From the NCBI GenBank assembly GCA_013138705.1, contig WTCF01000058.1, forward strand, positions 1 to 6,758: 6,758 nt of DNA, read 5' to 3'. The notes beneath the pieces were generated by a model. The model had not been told where the DNA came from and did no database searches. It saw only the letters and a list, made by a program, of their open reading frames with translations. The position numbers were made by a program, and so were the translations under genes. The stretch is from Deltaproteobacteria bacterium. GTDB taxonomy: Bacteria > Desulfobacterota > Dissulfuribacteria > Dissulfuribacterales > UBA3076. This document shows positions 1-6,411 of this stretch, one piece after another (position 1 is the first letter of the stretch; the number at the start of each line of letters is the position of its first letter).

Positions 1-2600
1 CCCACAGACATGCGTGTAGTTTGATTGTTGTAATCATTACCATCATCCCAGCAGTTCCCCATATCCAAAAAGATTACACCATTCAGACCCATATTTTTCA
101 GTAGCGGAAAAATAGTCTCAATCTGCACAAAACCCATGTAATTACCGCCGACACGATCGTCATCTTCGCTATTTGGATCTGTAGGACTTATACGGCCATA
201 CTTGAAACCTCTGACAGAGTCGATCCCGCCCAGGAAAAAGCGTTCGTAAATAGGGAGTTTCCCCCCGCCCCCCTCGGTCACATAGCCGGCTCCAGCCCTC
301 ACGTGGCCAATGATAGACTTCCAGATGGGATGGTAATAGCTGGCACCGCCTTCCAGTTTCACAAAGGCACTGTCACCGCCAAGGAGCCCCCCTGCATATT
401 CAATTGAGATTTTGTTGTTCCAGCCATGAGCAGGATTGTAGTAGTCATCTCTTGTGTCATAGAGGAGACCAGTGCCTACAGACCTGGTAGAACGGATATC
501 CTGTGAATCCTTTATGATTGTTGATGCATCGTCAGAAACATCCGACATATCAGTATCATCCATTCTCAGCTTAACAAACGCACTGAGATCATCGTTCAGA
601 GGGTAGCCAAAACGCAACGCACCTCCCATGCTTTCCTTTGTGTAGTCGTCATATTCCCGCTCCCAATTGTACAGTTCAATACCAAGAGAAAGTCGAGTAT
701 CCCTGAAATAAGGCTCGACAAAACTCAGTGAGTATCGATTAGTCTCCGAGCCAAGTACACCCTTGAAACTCAGGGTCTGACCCTTCCCGAGGAAATTCCT
801 CTGGCTAATCTCCCCCATGAGCATTATTTTTTCCACTGAGCTATAACCTGCCCCTATGCTGAAGGTGCCGGTTGCCCGCTCCTTGACCTCCACCTTGAGG
901 TTCATATATTCTTCGCTGCTCCCTTTGCTGGGGGCAAGATTTACATCCTCAAAGTAACCCAACCTGTTCAGCCTTTGATTACTCTTTCTGAACCCGGAGG
1001 CGCTGAAAGGCTCAAGCTCTTTGACCCTGAGTTCCCTCCTGATGACTTTATCCCTGGTCCTTGTATTTCCAACTATTTCTATTCGTTCAAACTTTACACT
1101 TGGACCAGTATCCACCAGCAACGTTATGTTTACCAGTTTTTTCTCCGAATCCTTTTCAATCCTCGGAGTAATATCGGCATAGGCAAAACCCTCATCTGCA
1201 TATATATCTGTGAGCTTCAATATATCCTGGCGAAGTACCTGCTGGCTGAAAACAGGCTCCTGAGTGATCTCAAGCTCGCTTAAAAGTTTTTCCTTGTCCT
1301 TGAAAAAGTCCTGCTCAATATCTACCTGACCTACTCCATAATGACTTCCCTCTTCTATGGGAATCGTGATATAGAGCCAGGCATCTTCCCTCCGGACCAT
1401 AGGACGGCCCACTTTGGCATCCACGTAACCCTGATTGTGATAGTAGGCGGCAATTCTTCCCAAGTCCCTATCCAGGGCATCCTGCTTGAGGACAGCCTGG
1501 TCCCCCTTAAACAGGGCCACGATATTGCTCCAGGAAGGAATCCAGAGAGATTTTTTCTCTGAGGTCTCCAATAATTTTTCTAATTCCTTATCAGAAAAAG
1601 CATGGTTACCCTGGAATTCAATGGCCTTGATACGGACCTGCTCTCCTTCCGTAATCTCAAACACCACATCGGCTGTCTGTCCTGACACCTGTTCCACCGA
1701 GGCCAGAATGCTGGTTCCAGCATAGCCCTTTTCCATATATAGGGCCTTGATCTTCTCGGCATTTTCCTGAAGGGTCTTTTCCTGAATAATGGTATATGGC
1801 TTAAGATCTATGACCTCACGTATCTTTTTCTCTGAAATTTCTTTATTGCCGGATAATTTGATTTTCTGTATGACAGGCTTTTCTTTCACAATAAAGGTCA
1901 CGATGCGACCGGAAGGACTCTCATTGACATCAACCTGCACATCATTGAAGAAATCCATCTTATATATGTTCTTAATATCAGAAGCAATAATCTCAGGATC
2001 GAAAAGATTGCCGGCCCTGGTACCAGCCGCCTGCAGGATTGCGTCGGTATCCACTCTCCTGTTACCACTGACACATATCTCCGCTACCAGGTAAGGGGCA
2101 GCCAGGATCTTTACCATCTCGGCTTCCATCTGATCCAGAAGCATACTCATCTCGCGCCGGTCCCCTTTGGCAAAAAGATTCCTTGGCTCACCAGCAGTAT
2201 CCTCCAGGTCAACAAGCCTTAAATTCAGGCCCAACCACTCCCCAAGGCAGCTAATACTCCCATAAAACACAAACTGAACCTGTTTTGCCTTTCCAGCTTT
2301 AATAACATCATCCAAAGACTCTGGTGATTTGTCTTTTGACAAAAGCACTGTATATCCACGAGATTCAAGGCGTTTGGAAAGTCCGTCCCTTACCTCATCT
2401 GCCAGGCATGACCTATCTTTTGGTCCATAATAAGCCAGTGATGTCCCGAGAATGGTTGCGGATGGAAGAGAAATGCTCCCCATGGTACTTGAGACCAGAA
2501 TAAATTGAAAAGGCAGAGACCAAACCAAACATACGGCAAGCAAAAAAAATGATCTGTATATAGAGACTATCAGTCTTCGTAGGACATTAGATATTTTCAT
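1..2600 (-). CDS. bamA: Outer membrane protein assembly factor BamA (C-terminus cut off by the window edge)
   Basis: BamA is the Omp85-family core of the BAM complex, which folds beta-barrel proteins into the outer membrane. I translated this strand from the ATG at 2600: 866 codons read open without a stop to the left edge. Residues 1 to about 45 form a basic, hydrophobic signal peptide. About 48-168 is an extra periplasmic domain. Five POTRA domains follow at about 172-240, 242-318, 322-418, 420-500 and 502-575, each with the usual GN/GYF/EG-type turns (for example VSGN at 177-180, IVGNTRTRD near 509-517, RLGYFEDV near 546-553). The barrel starts near 578 and contains the Omp85 loop-6 motif SVRGF at 795-799. 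In E. coli BamA (810 aa) about 150 residues follow this motif; only about 70 are present here, so the last strands lie outside the window. It lies 34 nt downstream of lolD on the same strand, so the two are probably co-transcribed. The ribosome binding site is weak (GTGGA about 10 nt upstream). Confidence 0.96.
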   Translation of the reverse strand, partial: MKISNVLRRLIVSIYRSFFLLAVCLVWSLPFQFILVSSTMGSISLPSATILGTSLAYYGPKDRSCLADEVRDGLSKRLESRGYTVLLSKDKSPESLDDVIKAGKAKQVQFVFYGSISCLGEWLGLNLRLVDLEDTAGEPRNLFAKGDRREMSMLLDQMEAEMVKILAAPYLVAEICVSGNRRVDTDAILQAAGTRAGNLFDPEIIASDIKNIYKMDFFNDVQVDVNESPSGRIVTFIVKEKPVIQKIKLSGNKEISEKKIREVIDLKPYTIIQEKTLQENAEKIKALYMEKGYAGTSILASVEQVSGQTADVVFEITEGEQVRIKAIEFQGNHAFSDKELEKLLETSEKKSLWIPSWSNIVALFKGDQAVLKQDALDRDLGRIAAYYHNQGYVDAKVGRPMVRREDAWLYITIPIEEGSHYGVGQVDIEQDFFKDKEKLLSELEITQEPVFSQQVLRQDILKLTDIYADEGFAYADITPRIEKDSEKKLVNITLLVDTGPSVKFERIEIVGNTRTRDKVIRRELRVKELEPFSASGFRKSNQRLNRLGYFEDVNLAPSKGSSEEYMNLKVEVKERATGTFSIGAGYSSVEKIMLMGEISQRNFLGKGQTLSFKGVLGSETNRYSLSFVEPYFRDTRLSLGIELYNWEREYDDYTKESMGGALRFGYPLNDDLSAFVKLRMDDTDMSDVSDDASTIIKDSQDIRSTRSVGTGLLYDTRDDYYNPAHGWNNKISIEYAGGLLGGDSAFVKLEGGASYYHPIWKSIIGHVRAGAGYVTEGGGGKLPIYERFFLGGIDSVRGFKYGRISPTDPNSEDDDRVGGNYMGFVQIETIFPLLKNMGLNGVIFLDMGNCWDDGNDYNNQTTRMSV

Positions 2601-2634
2601 TTATTTTTTTCCACATAAAATTAAATTGTCACCA

Positions 2635-3429
2635 TCAAGATATACGCCCAACACCAAAATTCTTAAGTTCAGAGGCGTTGAGTTCAACGGCCCGGCCCTC
2701 TGCCAACCCGATACATCGGTCCATACGGCTTGCCAAAGCCAAATTATGGGTAACAACTACCACGGTTGTGCCATATCGTCTATTTAAGGTAAAAATTAAT
2801 TCCGCGGCCTTTTCTCCAGTCCTTTCGTCAAGATTTCCAGTAGGTTCATCAGCAAGGAGCAACCTGGGTTTTCTTACCATGGCCCTTGCCAGGGCTACTC
2901 GCTGCTGCTCACCACCTGAGAGCTGACCAATGCGGTGATCAAATCTTTTTTCAAGACCAATTTCAGCCAGTATATCCTTTGCCATTTCCCTGGCCTTGGG
3001 CCTGGATTCCCCAGCCACAAAACACGGCATCATAACATTCTCAAGGGCGGAAAACTCCGGCAAGAGGTGATGAAACTGAAAGACAAATCCCAGTTCTTTA
3101 TTACGAAACCTGGAGAGTTTAGTATCATTCCAGGAAAACACATCCTCTCCAAAGTGGAAAACCTTGCCGCTGGTAGGGCAATCCAGAGTGCCCAGTATGT
3201 GAAGGAAGGTGGTCTTCCCAACCCCTGAAGCCCCAACCACTCCAACAATTTCACCAGAATAAATCGAACACTTGAGATCCTTCAGCACCTCTACCTTGAG
3301 TCCGTTGTTCGTAAAGACCTTTCTAAGACCATCAATTTCTAAAACCAAGGTTTTGCTGCTCAACCTACGAGGAGACAAAGGGTCTCTTGCACCAGCAGGT
3401 TCTAACAATGTTTTTTGAACTCCAGCCAT
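2635..3429 (-). CDS. lolD: Lipoprotein-releasing ABC transporter ATP-binding protein LolD
   Basis: This is the cytoplasmic ATPase of the LolCDE complex, which extracts lipoproteins from the inner membrane and passes them to LolA. All ABC motifs are present in the 264-residue product: Walker A GASGVGKTT (66-74), Q-loop Q118, signature LSGGEQQRVALARA (170-183), Walker B LLLADEP with E195 (190-196), D-loop and H-loop His228. The stretch FQFHHLLPEFSALENV (117-132) follows the Q-loop and is distinctive of LolD, as opposed to the related MacB, FtsE or amino-acid transporter ATPases. LolD is usually about 230 aa; here the conserved fold starts near residue 29, leaving a poorly conserved leader of about 28 residues. 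The ATG at 3429 has no clear Shine-Dalgarno sequence, so an internal TTG start (codon 8, after GGAG, or codon 23, after GTAGG) is possible. No lolC/lolE permease gene adjoins it; bamA follows after 34 nt. Family is certain, exact start is not. Confidence 0.95.
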   Translation of the reverse strand: MAGVQKTLLEPAGARDPLSPRRLSSKTLVLEIDGLRKVFTNNGLKVEVLKDLKCSIYSGEIVGVVGASGVGKTTFLHILGTLDCPTSGKVFHFGEDVFSWNDTKLSRFRNKELGFVFQFHHLLPEFSALENVMMPCFVAGESRPKAREMAKDILAEIGLEKRFDHRIGQLSGGEQQRVALARAMVRKPRLLLADEPTGNLDERTGEKAAELIFTLNRRYGTTVVVVTHNLALASRMDRCIGLAEGRAVELNASELKNFGVGRIS

Positions 3430-3464
3430 TAATGGAATAAAATTAAGTTAAAAAAGTGATCCCA

Positions 3465-3493
3465 TTGATAACAAATAAGACTATCTCAATCAA
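3465..3493 (-). promoter_or_regulatory. Candidate sigma70-type promoter for lolD-bamA
   Basis: Read on the minus strand, a TTGATT -35 box (3493-3488) is separated by exactly 17 nt from a TATCAA -10 box (3470-3465). Each matches four of six consensus positions. Transcription would start near 3458, leaving a leader of about 28 nt before the annotated lolD ATG. No lolC/lolE gene lies upstream and the next gene is divergent, so lolD needs a promoter in this gap. This is the best-spaced candidate I found by eye. Confidence 0.4.
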
Positions 3494-3513
3494 GTAAAGA
3501 GGTACATGTAATA

Positions 3514-3608
3514 TTGAATTTTGAATATTGAATTTTGAATTAAGGTAAAGTATATGTCTTTTAAATCTTCTTCCACAATTCAGCATTCATCATTCACAAT
3601 TCAGCATT
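3514..3608. repeat. Inverted pair of 7-bp tandem repeat tracts (heptamer repeat)
   Basis: The left arm at 3514-3541 is four perfect-length heptamers: TTGAATT, TTGAATA, TTGAATT, TTGAATT. The right arm at 3576-3608 is four heptamers of the complementary type (CAATTCA, GCATTCA, TCATTCA, CAATTCA) plus a partial GCATT. Reversed, the right arm reads as a TGAATnn series and aligns with the left arm with no gaps, so the two arms form a large imperfect inverted repeat around a 34-nt AT-rich spacer. The right arm ends about 10 nt before the Shine-Dalgarno sequence of the GH57 gene. It has no coding potential. It resembles short tandem heptamer repeats known from intergenic DNA of several bacteria, but I cannot assign it to a named family. 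Confidence 0.8.
3528..3556 (+). promoter_or_regulatory. Weak candidate promoter for the GH57 gene
   Basis: TTGAAT (3528-3533), part of the heptamer repeat, is followed after 17 nt by TATATG (3551-3556). Each box matches four of six sigma70 consensus positions with optimal spacing. If real, the right heptamer arm would lie in the 5' leader of the GH57 transcript, and the -35 box would be supplied by the repeat. AT-rich DNA produces such matches by chance, so this is only a suggestion. Confidence 0.25.
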
Positions 3609-3618
3609 GTCTATAAAC

Positions 3619-3625
3619 GGGAGGA
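3619..3625 (+). promoter_or_regulatory. Strong Shine-Dalgarno sequence of the GH57 gene
   Basis: GGGAGGA sits 6 nt before the ATG at 3632. This fixes the start codon, because the encoded N-terminus then leads straight into the conserved GH57 HNHQP motif. Confidence 0.85.
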
Positions 3626-3631
3626 CACAAT

Positions 3632-5761
3632 ATGTCCAAACTGCCTGTCCTTTTCGGTCTCCATAACCACCAACCCCTTGGCAACTTTCACCAAGTTATA
3701 GAGAGGTTGACCAACACATGCTATCGCCCTTTTCTGCAGGCCATCTCCAATGCCTCATGGCTTTCATTTTCCATCCATGTTAGCGGAACCCTTCTTTCCT
3801 GGTGGGAAGACAACGACACTTCAATTATTGACCTCATAGGCAGCATGGCAGATGAAGGACAGATAGAACTTTTGGGCGGCGGTTTTTATGAACCGGTCCT
3901 TACTGCCATATCCCGAGAGGACAGAAAAGAACAAATACTAAAACTTAGTGAATACCTTGAGCGGCGTCTTGGGCAAAGACCCAAAGGAGTCTGGCTTACA
4001 GAGAGGGTATGGGAAAACCAGATAATTGAGGATCTGTTGGATGCCGGCATACAATTTGTTATCGTAGATGACCGGCATTTCCTTGTTACAGGTTTCAATA
4101 AAGAAGATCTCCATGGCTATTATCTGACAGAGTCAGGTGGAGAGACACTGGCGGTTTTTCCAATAGATGAGACTTTACGTTATCTTATTCCTTTTCTGCC
4201 AATGAACGAGCTTGAGGAATACTTGAGACAGATTGCTGCAAAAGGAAAAATGGCTATTTATGTGGACGATGGAGAAAAGTTCGGCGCTTGGCCCGGGACT
4301 CATAAGTGGGTTTATGAAGACGGATGGCTTGAAAATTTTCTGGAGTCCACTTCCCGATGGAAAGAGGAATTCATTGACTGGACTACATTTTCACAAGTTA
4401 TGGACAAGGTGCCCGCATCAGGTATCTGCTATCTCCCCAACGCATCCTATGAAGAGATGGAGCAGTGGGCTCTTCCTGCAGGCAATATTCTGAAGCTCCA
4501 GGAATTGATCAAGTCCTTGGGCCCGGAAGCCAAAGAGGTCTATAGGCCATTTTTGCGTGGAGGGCACTGGAGAAATTTCTTTGTGAAGTACCCGGAATCA
4601 AACCACATGCACAAACGCACTGCTGCTGTGAGCCGGATGAGCCTCAATACCCGCTTACCCGACAGACAGGCCAGGGACTATATCCTTTCAGCCCAGTGTA
4701 ATGACGCCTATTGGCATGGTATCTTCGGCGGTCTTTATCTTCCACATTTAAGAAATGCTGTGTGGCAGTCAATACTCAAGGCTGAGGCCGGACTCCGCAA
4801 AAGACAAGACCTCTCAATCGAGGAATCAGATATTAATAAAGACGGCCTCCCGGAGGTAATCATTTCGTCCGGAGATGCCTGTCTGGTCTTTGAGCCGCAC
4901 TCTGGTGGACAGTTAGTTGAGTTCTCCCTGCTCGACCCTCCTAACAACTATTGCAACACCCTGACCAGGAGGCCTGAAGCATACCATCAGGCACTGAGAC
5001 AAATTCTGGAGAATGGCACATACGAAAATAACGGAGAACTAAGTGAAGGTGTCTCAAGCATCCACAAGCTTACAAAGACCGTGGACCTTTCCATGCTGGA
5101 TGAGCTCACATACGATTGGTACAGGAGGAATTCTTTCATAGATCACTTTTTCGACCCAACGGCCATCCTCGGTGATTTCAAGAGATGCGATTTCAGAGAA
5201 TGGGGAGATTTTGCCAACCAGCCCTTTGAATCCCGTATTGACGGGGGAACTCTTATTCTTGTAAGAAATGGAGGTCTCTATGTGCCCGGCTCCCCCAAAA
5301 GGCCGGTTCGTCTGAGCAAGAGCTTCATCTTCAAGAATAGGGGCATGGCAGTCACTGCCAAATACGCCCTTAAAAACGATTCTATTGACCGGATAAACTG
5401 CCGATTTGGTGTAGAATGGAATATCTTTCCGGCATTTCTGGCCTTAGGAAACGGGAAAATCCTTGTGGGAGGACAAGAACAGAATTTCAGTTCTCCCTGG
5501 GAGCAGACAGGGAATAAGATAACCTTTGTGGATCAGGCGATAGGCGCCGAACTCCATATTGACCTTGGCCAGGACAGCACTATCTGGGGATTCCCGGTAA
5601 ACACAGTAGCCCAGTCAGAGAGCGGCTATGAAAAAACAGTCCAGGCTATTTCCATCATGGCCCATCAAGAACTGAAACTTGAACCCGGAGAGGAGTGGCA
5701 ACAAGGAATCACCTGGCAGGTGGAGACAGCAGCCCTGAAGAGCGCCTTTTATCCAGGTTAA
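3632..5761 (+). CDS. GH57 4-alpha-glucanotransferase / alpha-amylase family protein
   Basis: The 709-residue product closely follows the layout of the Thermococcus litoralis type 4-alpha-glucanotransferase (about 659 aa), which transfers alpha-1,4-glucan segments during starch or glycogen turnover. No signal peptide or membrane segment is visible, so it should act in the cytoplasm. The GH57 regions appear in order: HNHQP (11-15), GGGFYEP (82-88), WLTERVWE (121-128) with the expected nucleophile Glu124, and VDDGEKFG (211-218) with the expected acid Asp at 212/213. RGGHWRNFFVKYPE (309-322) and CNDAYWHGIFGGLYLPHLR (356-374) belong to the central helical domain (DUF1925 type). The remainder from about 395 is the beta-rich DUF1926-type C-terminal domain, opening with DINKDG (400-405), which resembles a calcium-binding loop. 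All key residues are intact. It is monocistronic here: the next gene upstream is divergent and the next downstream is convergent. Choice between transferase and hydrolase activity cannot be made from sequence alone. Confidence 0.93.
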   Translation: MSKLPVLFGLHNHQPLGNFHQVIERLTNTCYRPFLQAISNASWLSFSIHVSGTLLSWWEDNDTSIIDLIGSMADEGQIELLGGGFYEPVLTAISREDRKEQILKLSEYLERRLGQRPKGVWLTERVWENQIIEDLLDAGIQFVIVDDRHFLVTGFNKEDLHGYYLTESGGETLAVFPIDETLRYLIPFLPMNELEEYLRQIAAKGKMAIYVDDGEKFGAWPGTHKWVYEDGWLENFLESTSRWKEEFIDWTTFSQVMDKVPASGICYLPNASYEEMEQWALPAGNILKLQELIKSLGPEAKEVYRPFLRGGHWRNFFVKYPESNHMHKRTAAVSRMSLNTRLPDRQARDYILSAQCNDAYWHGIFGGLYLPHLRNAVWQSILKAEAGLRKRQDLSIEESDINKDGLPEVIISSGDACLVFEPHSGGQLVEFSLLDPPNNYCNTLTRRPEAYHQALRQILENGTYENNGELSEGVSSIHKLTKTVDLSMLDELTYDWYRRNSFIDHFFDPTAILGDFKRCDFREWGDFANQPFESRIDGGTLILVRNGGLYVPGSPKRPVRLSKSFIFKNRGMAVTAKYALKNDSIDRINCRFGVEWNIFPAFLALGNGKILVGGQEQNFSSPWEQTGNKITFVDQAIGAELHIDLGQDSTIWGFPVNTVAQSESGYEKTVQAISIMAHQELKLEPGEEWQQGITWQVETAALKSAFYPG

Positions 5762-5773
5762 GCTGTACTTAAA

Positions 5774-5797
5774 TTGTAACCGTTCACGGGGTTACAA
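5774..5797. terminator. Hairpin just after the GH57 gene, possible weak terminator
   Basis: TTGTAACC (5774-5781) and GGTTACAA (5790-5797) form a perfect 8-bp inverted repeat with an 8-nt loop, 12 nt after the GH57 stop codon. A run of four T (5803-5806) follows only after a GC-containing gap, so it is not a classical intrinsic terminator. It also contains a copy of the motif found at the ends of the neighbouring repeat element, so it may belong to that element instead. Confidence 0.35.
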
Positions 5798-5825
5798 CGC
5801 CTGTTTTACCGCAACCTACCGAACT

Positions 5826-5934
5826 GTAAGCGTTTACAGGGTGCTGCAGATGCGAGGCGGAGGGTACGCAGACGTACTTCCTGTACTTCAAGTGCCCGAC
5901 AACAAAGCAGATGCGGTGCCCTGTGAACGCTTAC
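5826..5934. repeat. Palindromic intergenic repeat element with 16-bp inverted ends (element A)
   Basis: GTAAGCGTTTACAGGG (5826-5841) is matched by its reverse complement CCCTGTGAACGCTTAC (5919-5934) at 15 of 16 positions. A weaker match continues about 12 bp inward. Inside the arms lie two direct copies of GCAGATGC (5846-5853, 5907-5914). The exact centre (5874-5886) holds a small palindrome, GTAC-TTCCT-GTAC. A third copy of the end motif, GTAACCGTTCACGGGG, lies at 5776-5791. The 109-bp unit contains no credible reading frame and abuts the UPF0251 stop codon (5938). The structure is that of a REP-like or MITE-like dispersed element. I could not identify a convincing target duplication at its ends, so mobility is an inference. 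Confidence 0.7.
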
Positions 5935-5937
5935 CGC

Positions 5938-6231
5938 TCAACCAAGGATATAGTTTCCCCCCTCTATACGCAGGCCTATACCCTTTACTATTGCAGTAGA
6001 CACCGTCTTCCTGGCTGTTGCCAGAATTCGCCCAAAGGTCTGTCTGGAAATGCCCATCTGTACAGCAGCGGCGTCCTGATCCATTCCCTCCATATCACTC
6101 ATACGCAATGCCTCAAAACCTTCAACAGTCAGAACAACTTCATCAAGACCGCGCAACGGTATGCCCCTTGGCTTGAAATAGGTCACCGCAGGCTCTTGGT
6201 CAACTTTTCGCCATTTAGGGGGTCTGGCCAT
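5938..6231 (-). CDS. UPF0251 (DUF134) family helix-turn-helix protein
   Basis: The 97-residue product matches the UPF0251/DUF134 family (usually about 100-130 aa). It opens with the hallmark RPPKWRKV (3-10), then YFKPRGIPL (18-26), an acidic EALRMSDMEGMDQ stretch (40-52) and a helix-turn-helix near 51-80 containing MGISRQTFGRIL (59-70), similar to sigma70 region 4. It closes with the conserved RIEGGNY (88-94). It is predicted to be a cytoplasmic DNA-binding protein; no target is established by the sequence. In other genomes the family is often next to nitrogenase-cofactor-like (NifX/NifB domain) genes, but none is visible here. It lies downstream of hisC on the same strand, now separated by the inserted element at 6258-6411. 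It ends only 3 bp from the edge of element A. The start is fixed by a strong Shine-Dalgarno sequence. Confidence 0.92.
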   Translation of the reverse strand: MARPPKWRKVDQEPAVTYFKPRGIPLRGLDEVVLTVEGFEALRMSDMEGMDQDAAAVQMGISRQTFGRILATARKTVSTAIVKGIGLRIEGGNYILG

Positions 6232-6236
6232 AATTT

Positions 6237-6243
6237 CTCCTCC
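6237..6243 (-). promoter_or_regulatory. Strong Shine-Dalgarno sequence of the UPF0251 gene
   Basis: On the minus strand GGAGGAG ends 5 nt before the ATG at 6231. It lies outside the inserted element (which begins at 6258), so translation initiation should be unaffected by the insertion even if transcription from hisC is. Confidence 0.85.
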
Positions 6244-6257
6244 GACTCAGCTCTTTA

Positions 6258-6411
6258 GGAACGTACAATAAATAACTCGAACAAATTAACGTCTTTTTTG
6301 CCGTCTTCTTCGTTGCTCGTCGATCACATAACCCGTTATGCTCACTCCTCGCGCCTTGAATACAACAAAAAATTCTGTTAATTTTTGTTCAACTTATTTA
6401 TCTCCCGTTCC
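6258..6411. mobile_element. Putative 154-bp MITE inserted between hisC and the UPF0251 gene (element B)
   Basis: The ends are GGAACG (6258-6263) and its reverse complement CGTTCC (6406-6411). The inverted similarity extends about 45 bp inward on each side with roughly 35 matching positions, including ATAAATAA, GAACAAA, TTAAC and TTTTTTG blocks in the same order. TTA at 6255-6257 and at 6412-6414 flanks it as a direct repeat, which is a likely target-site duplication (TTA or TA). A palindrome CATAAC-CC-GTTATG (6327-6340) lies at the centre. There is no reading frame for a transposase, so it would need one supplied in trans. Removing the element and one TTA restores a compact hisC-UPF0251 junction with a different hisC stop codon. 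A TA/TTA duplication would suit a Tc1/mariner-IS630-type source, but that family assignment is only a guess. Confidence 0.75.

Noticed and set aside
975..2094. Open frames on the plus strand (and a 60-codon minus-strand frame at 1580-1762) inside the bamA region
   Set aside because: They lie antisense to or out of frame with the continuous, well-conserved BamA coding frame, have no recognisable domain and no ribosome binding sites.
2678..3254. Additional plus-strand and minus-strand frames overlapping lolD
   Set aside because: They are shadows of lolD; the LolD frame contains every ABC motif in the correct order.
3514..3608. CRISPR array
   Set aside because: The repeating unit is only 7 bp with no spacers, and the two tracts are in opposite orientation; no cas genes are present.
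3632..5761. GH57 gene as a broken or fused gene, because it is about 50 residues longer than the Thermococcus enzyme
   Set aside because: All conserved regions occur in order in one frame and the extra length is spread through the C-terminal beta domain; no frameshift or second domain is visible.
5826..5934. Intrinsic terminator or structured non-coding RNA formed by the long inverted repeat
   Set aside because: The arms are 77 nt apart and no U tract follows either arm; a repeat element explains the symmetry better, although an effect on transcription remains possible.
5911..6258. 115-codon plus-strand frame overlapping the UPF0251 gene
   Set aside because: It is antisense to a clearly conserved UPF0251 protein, starts inside a repeat element, and its product resembles no family I know.
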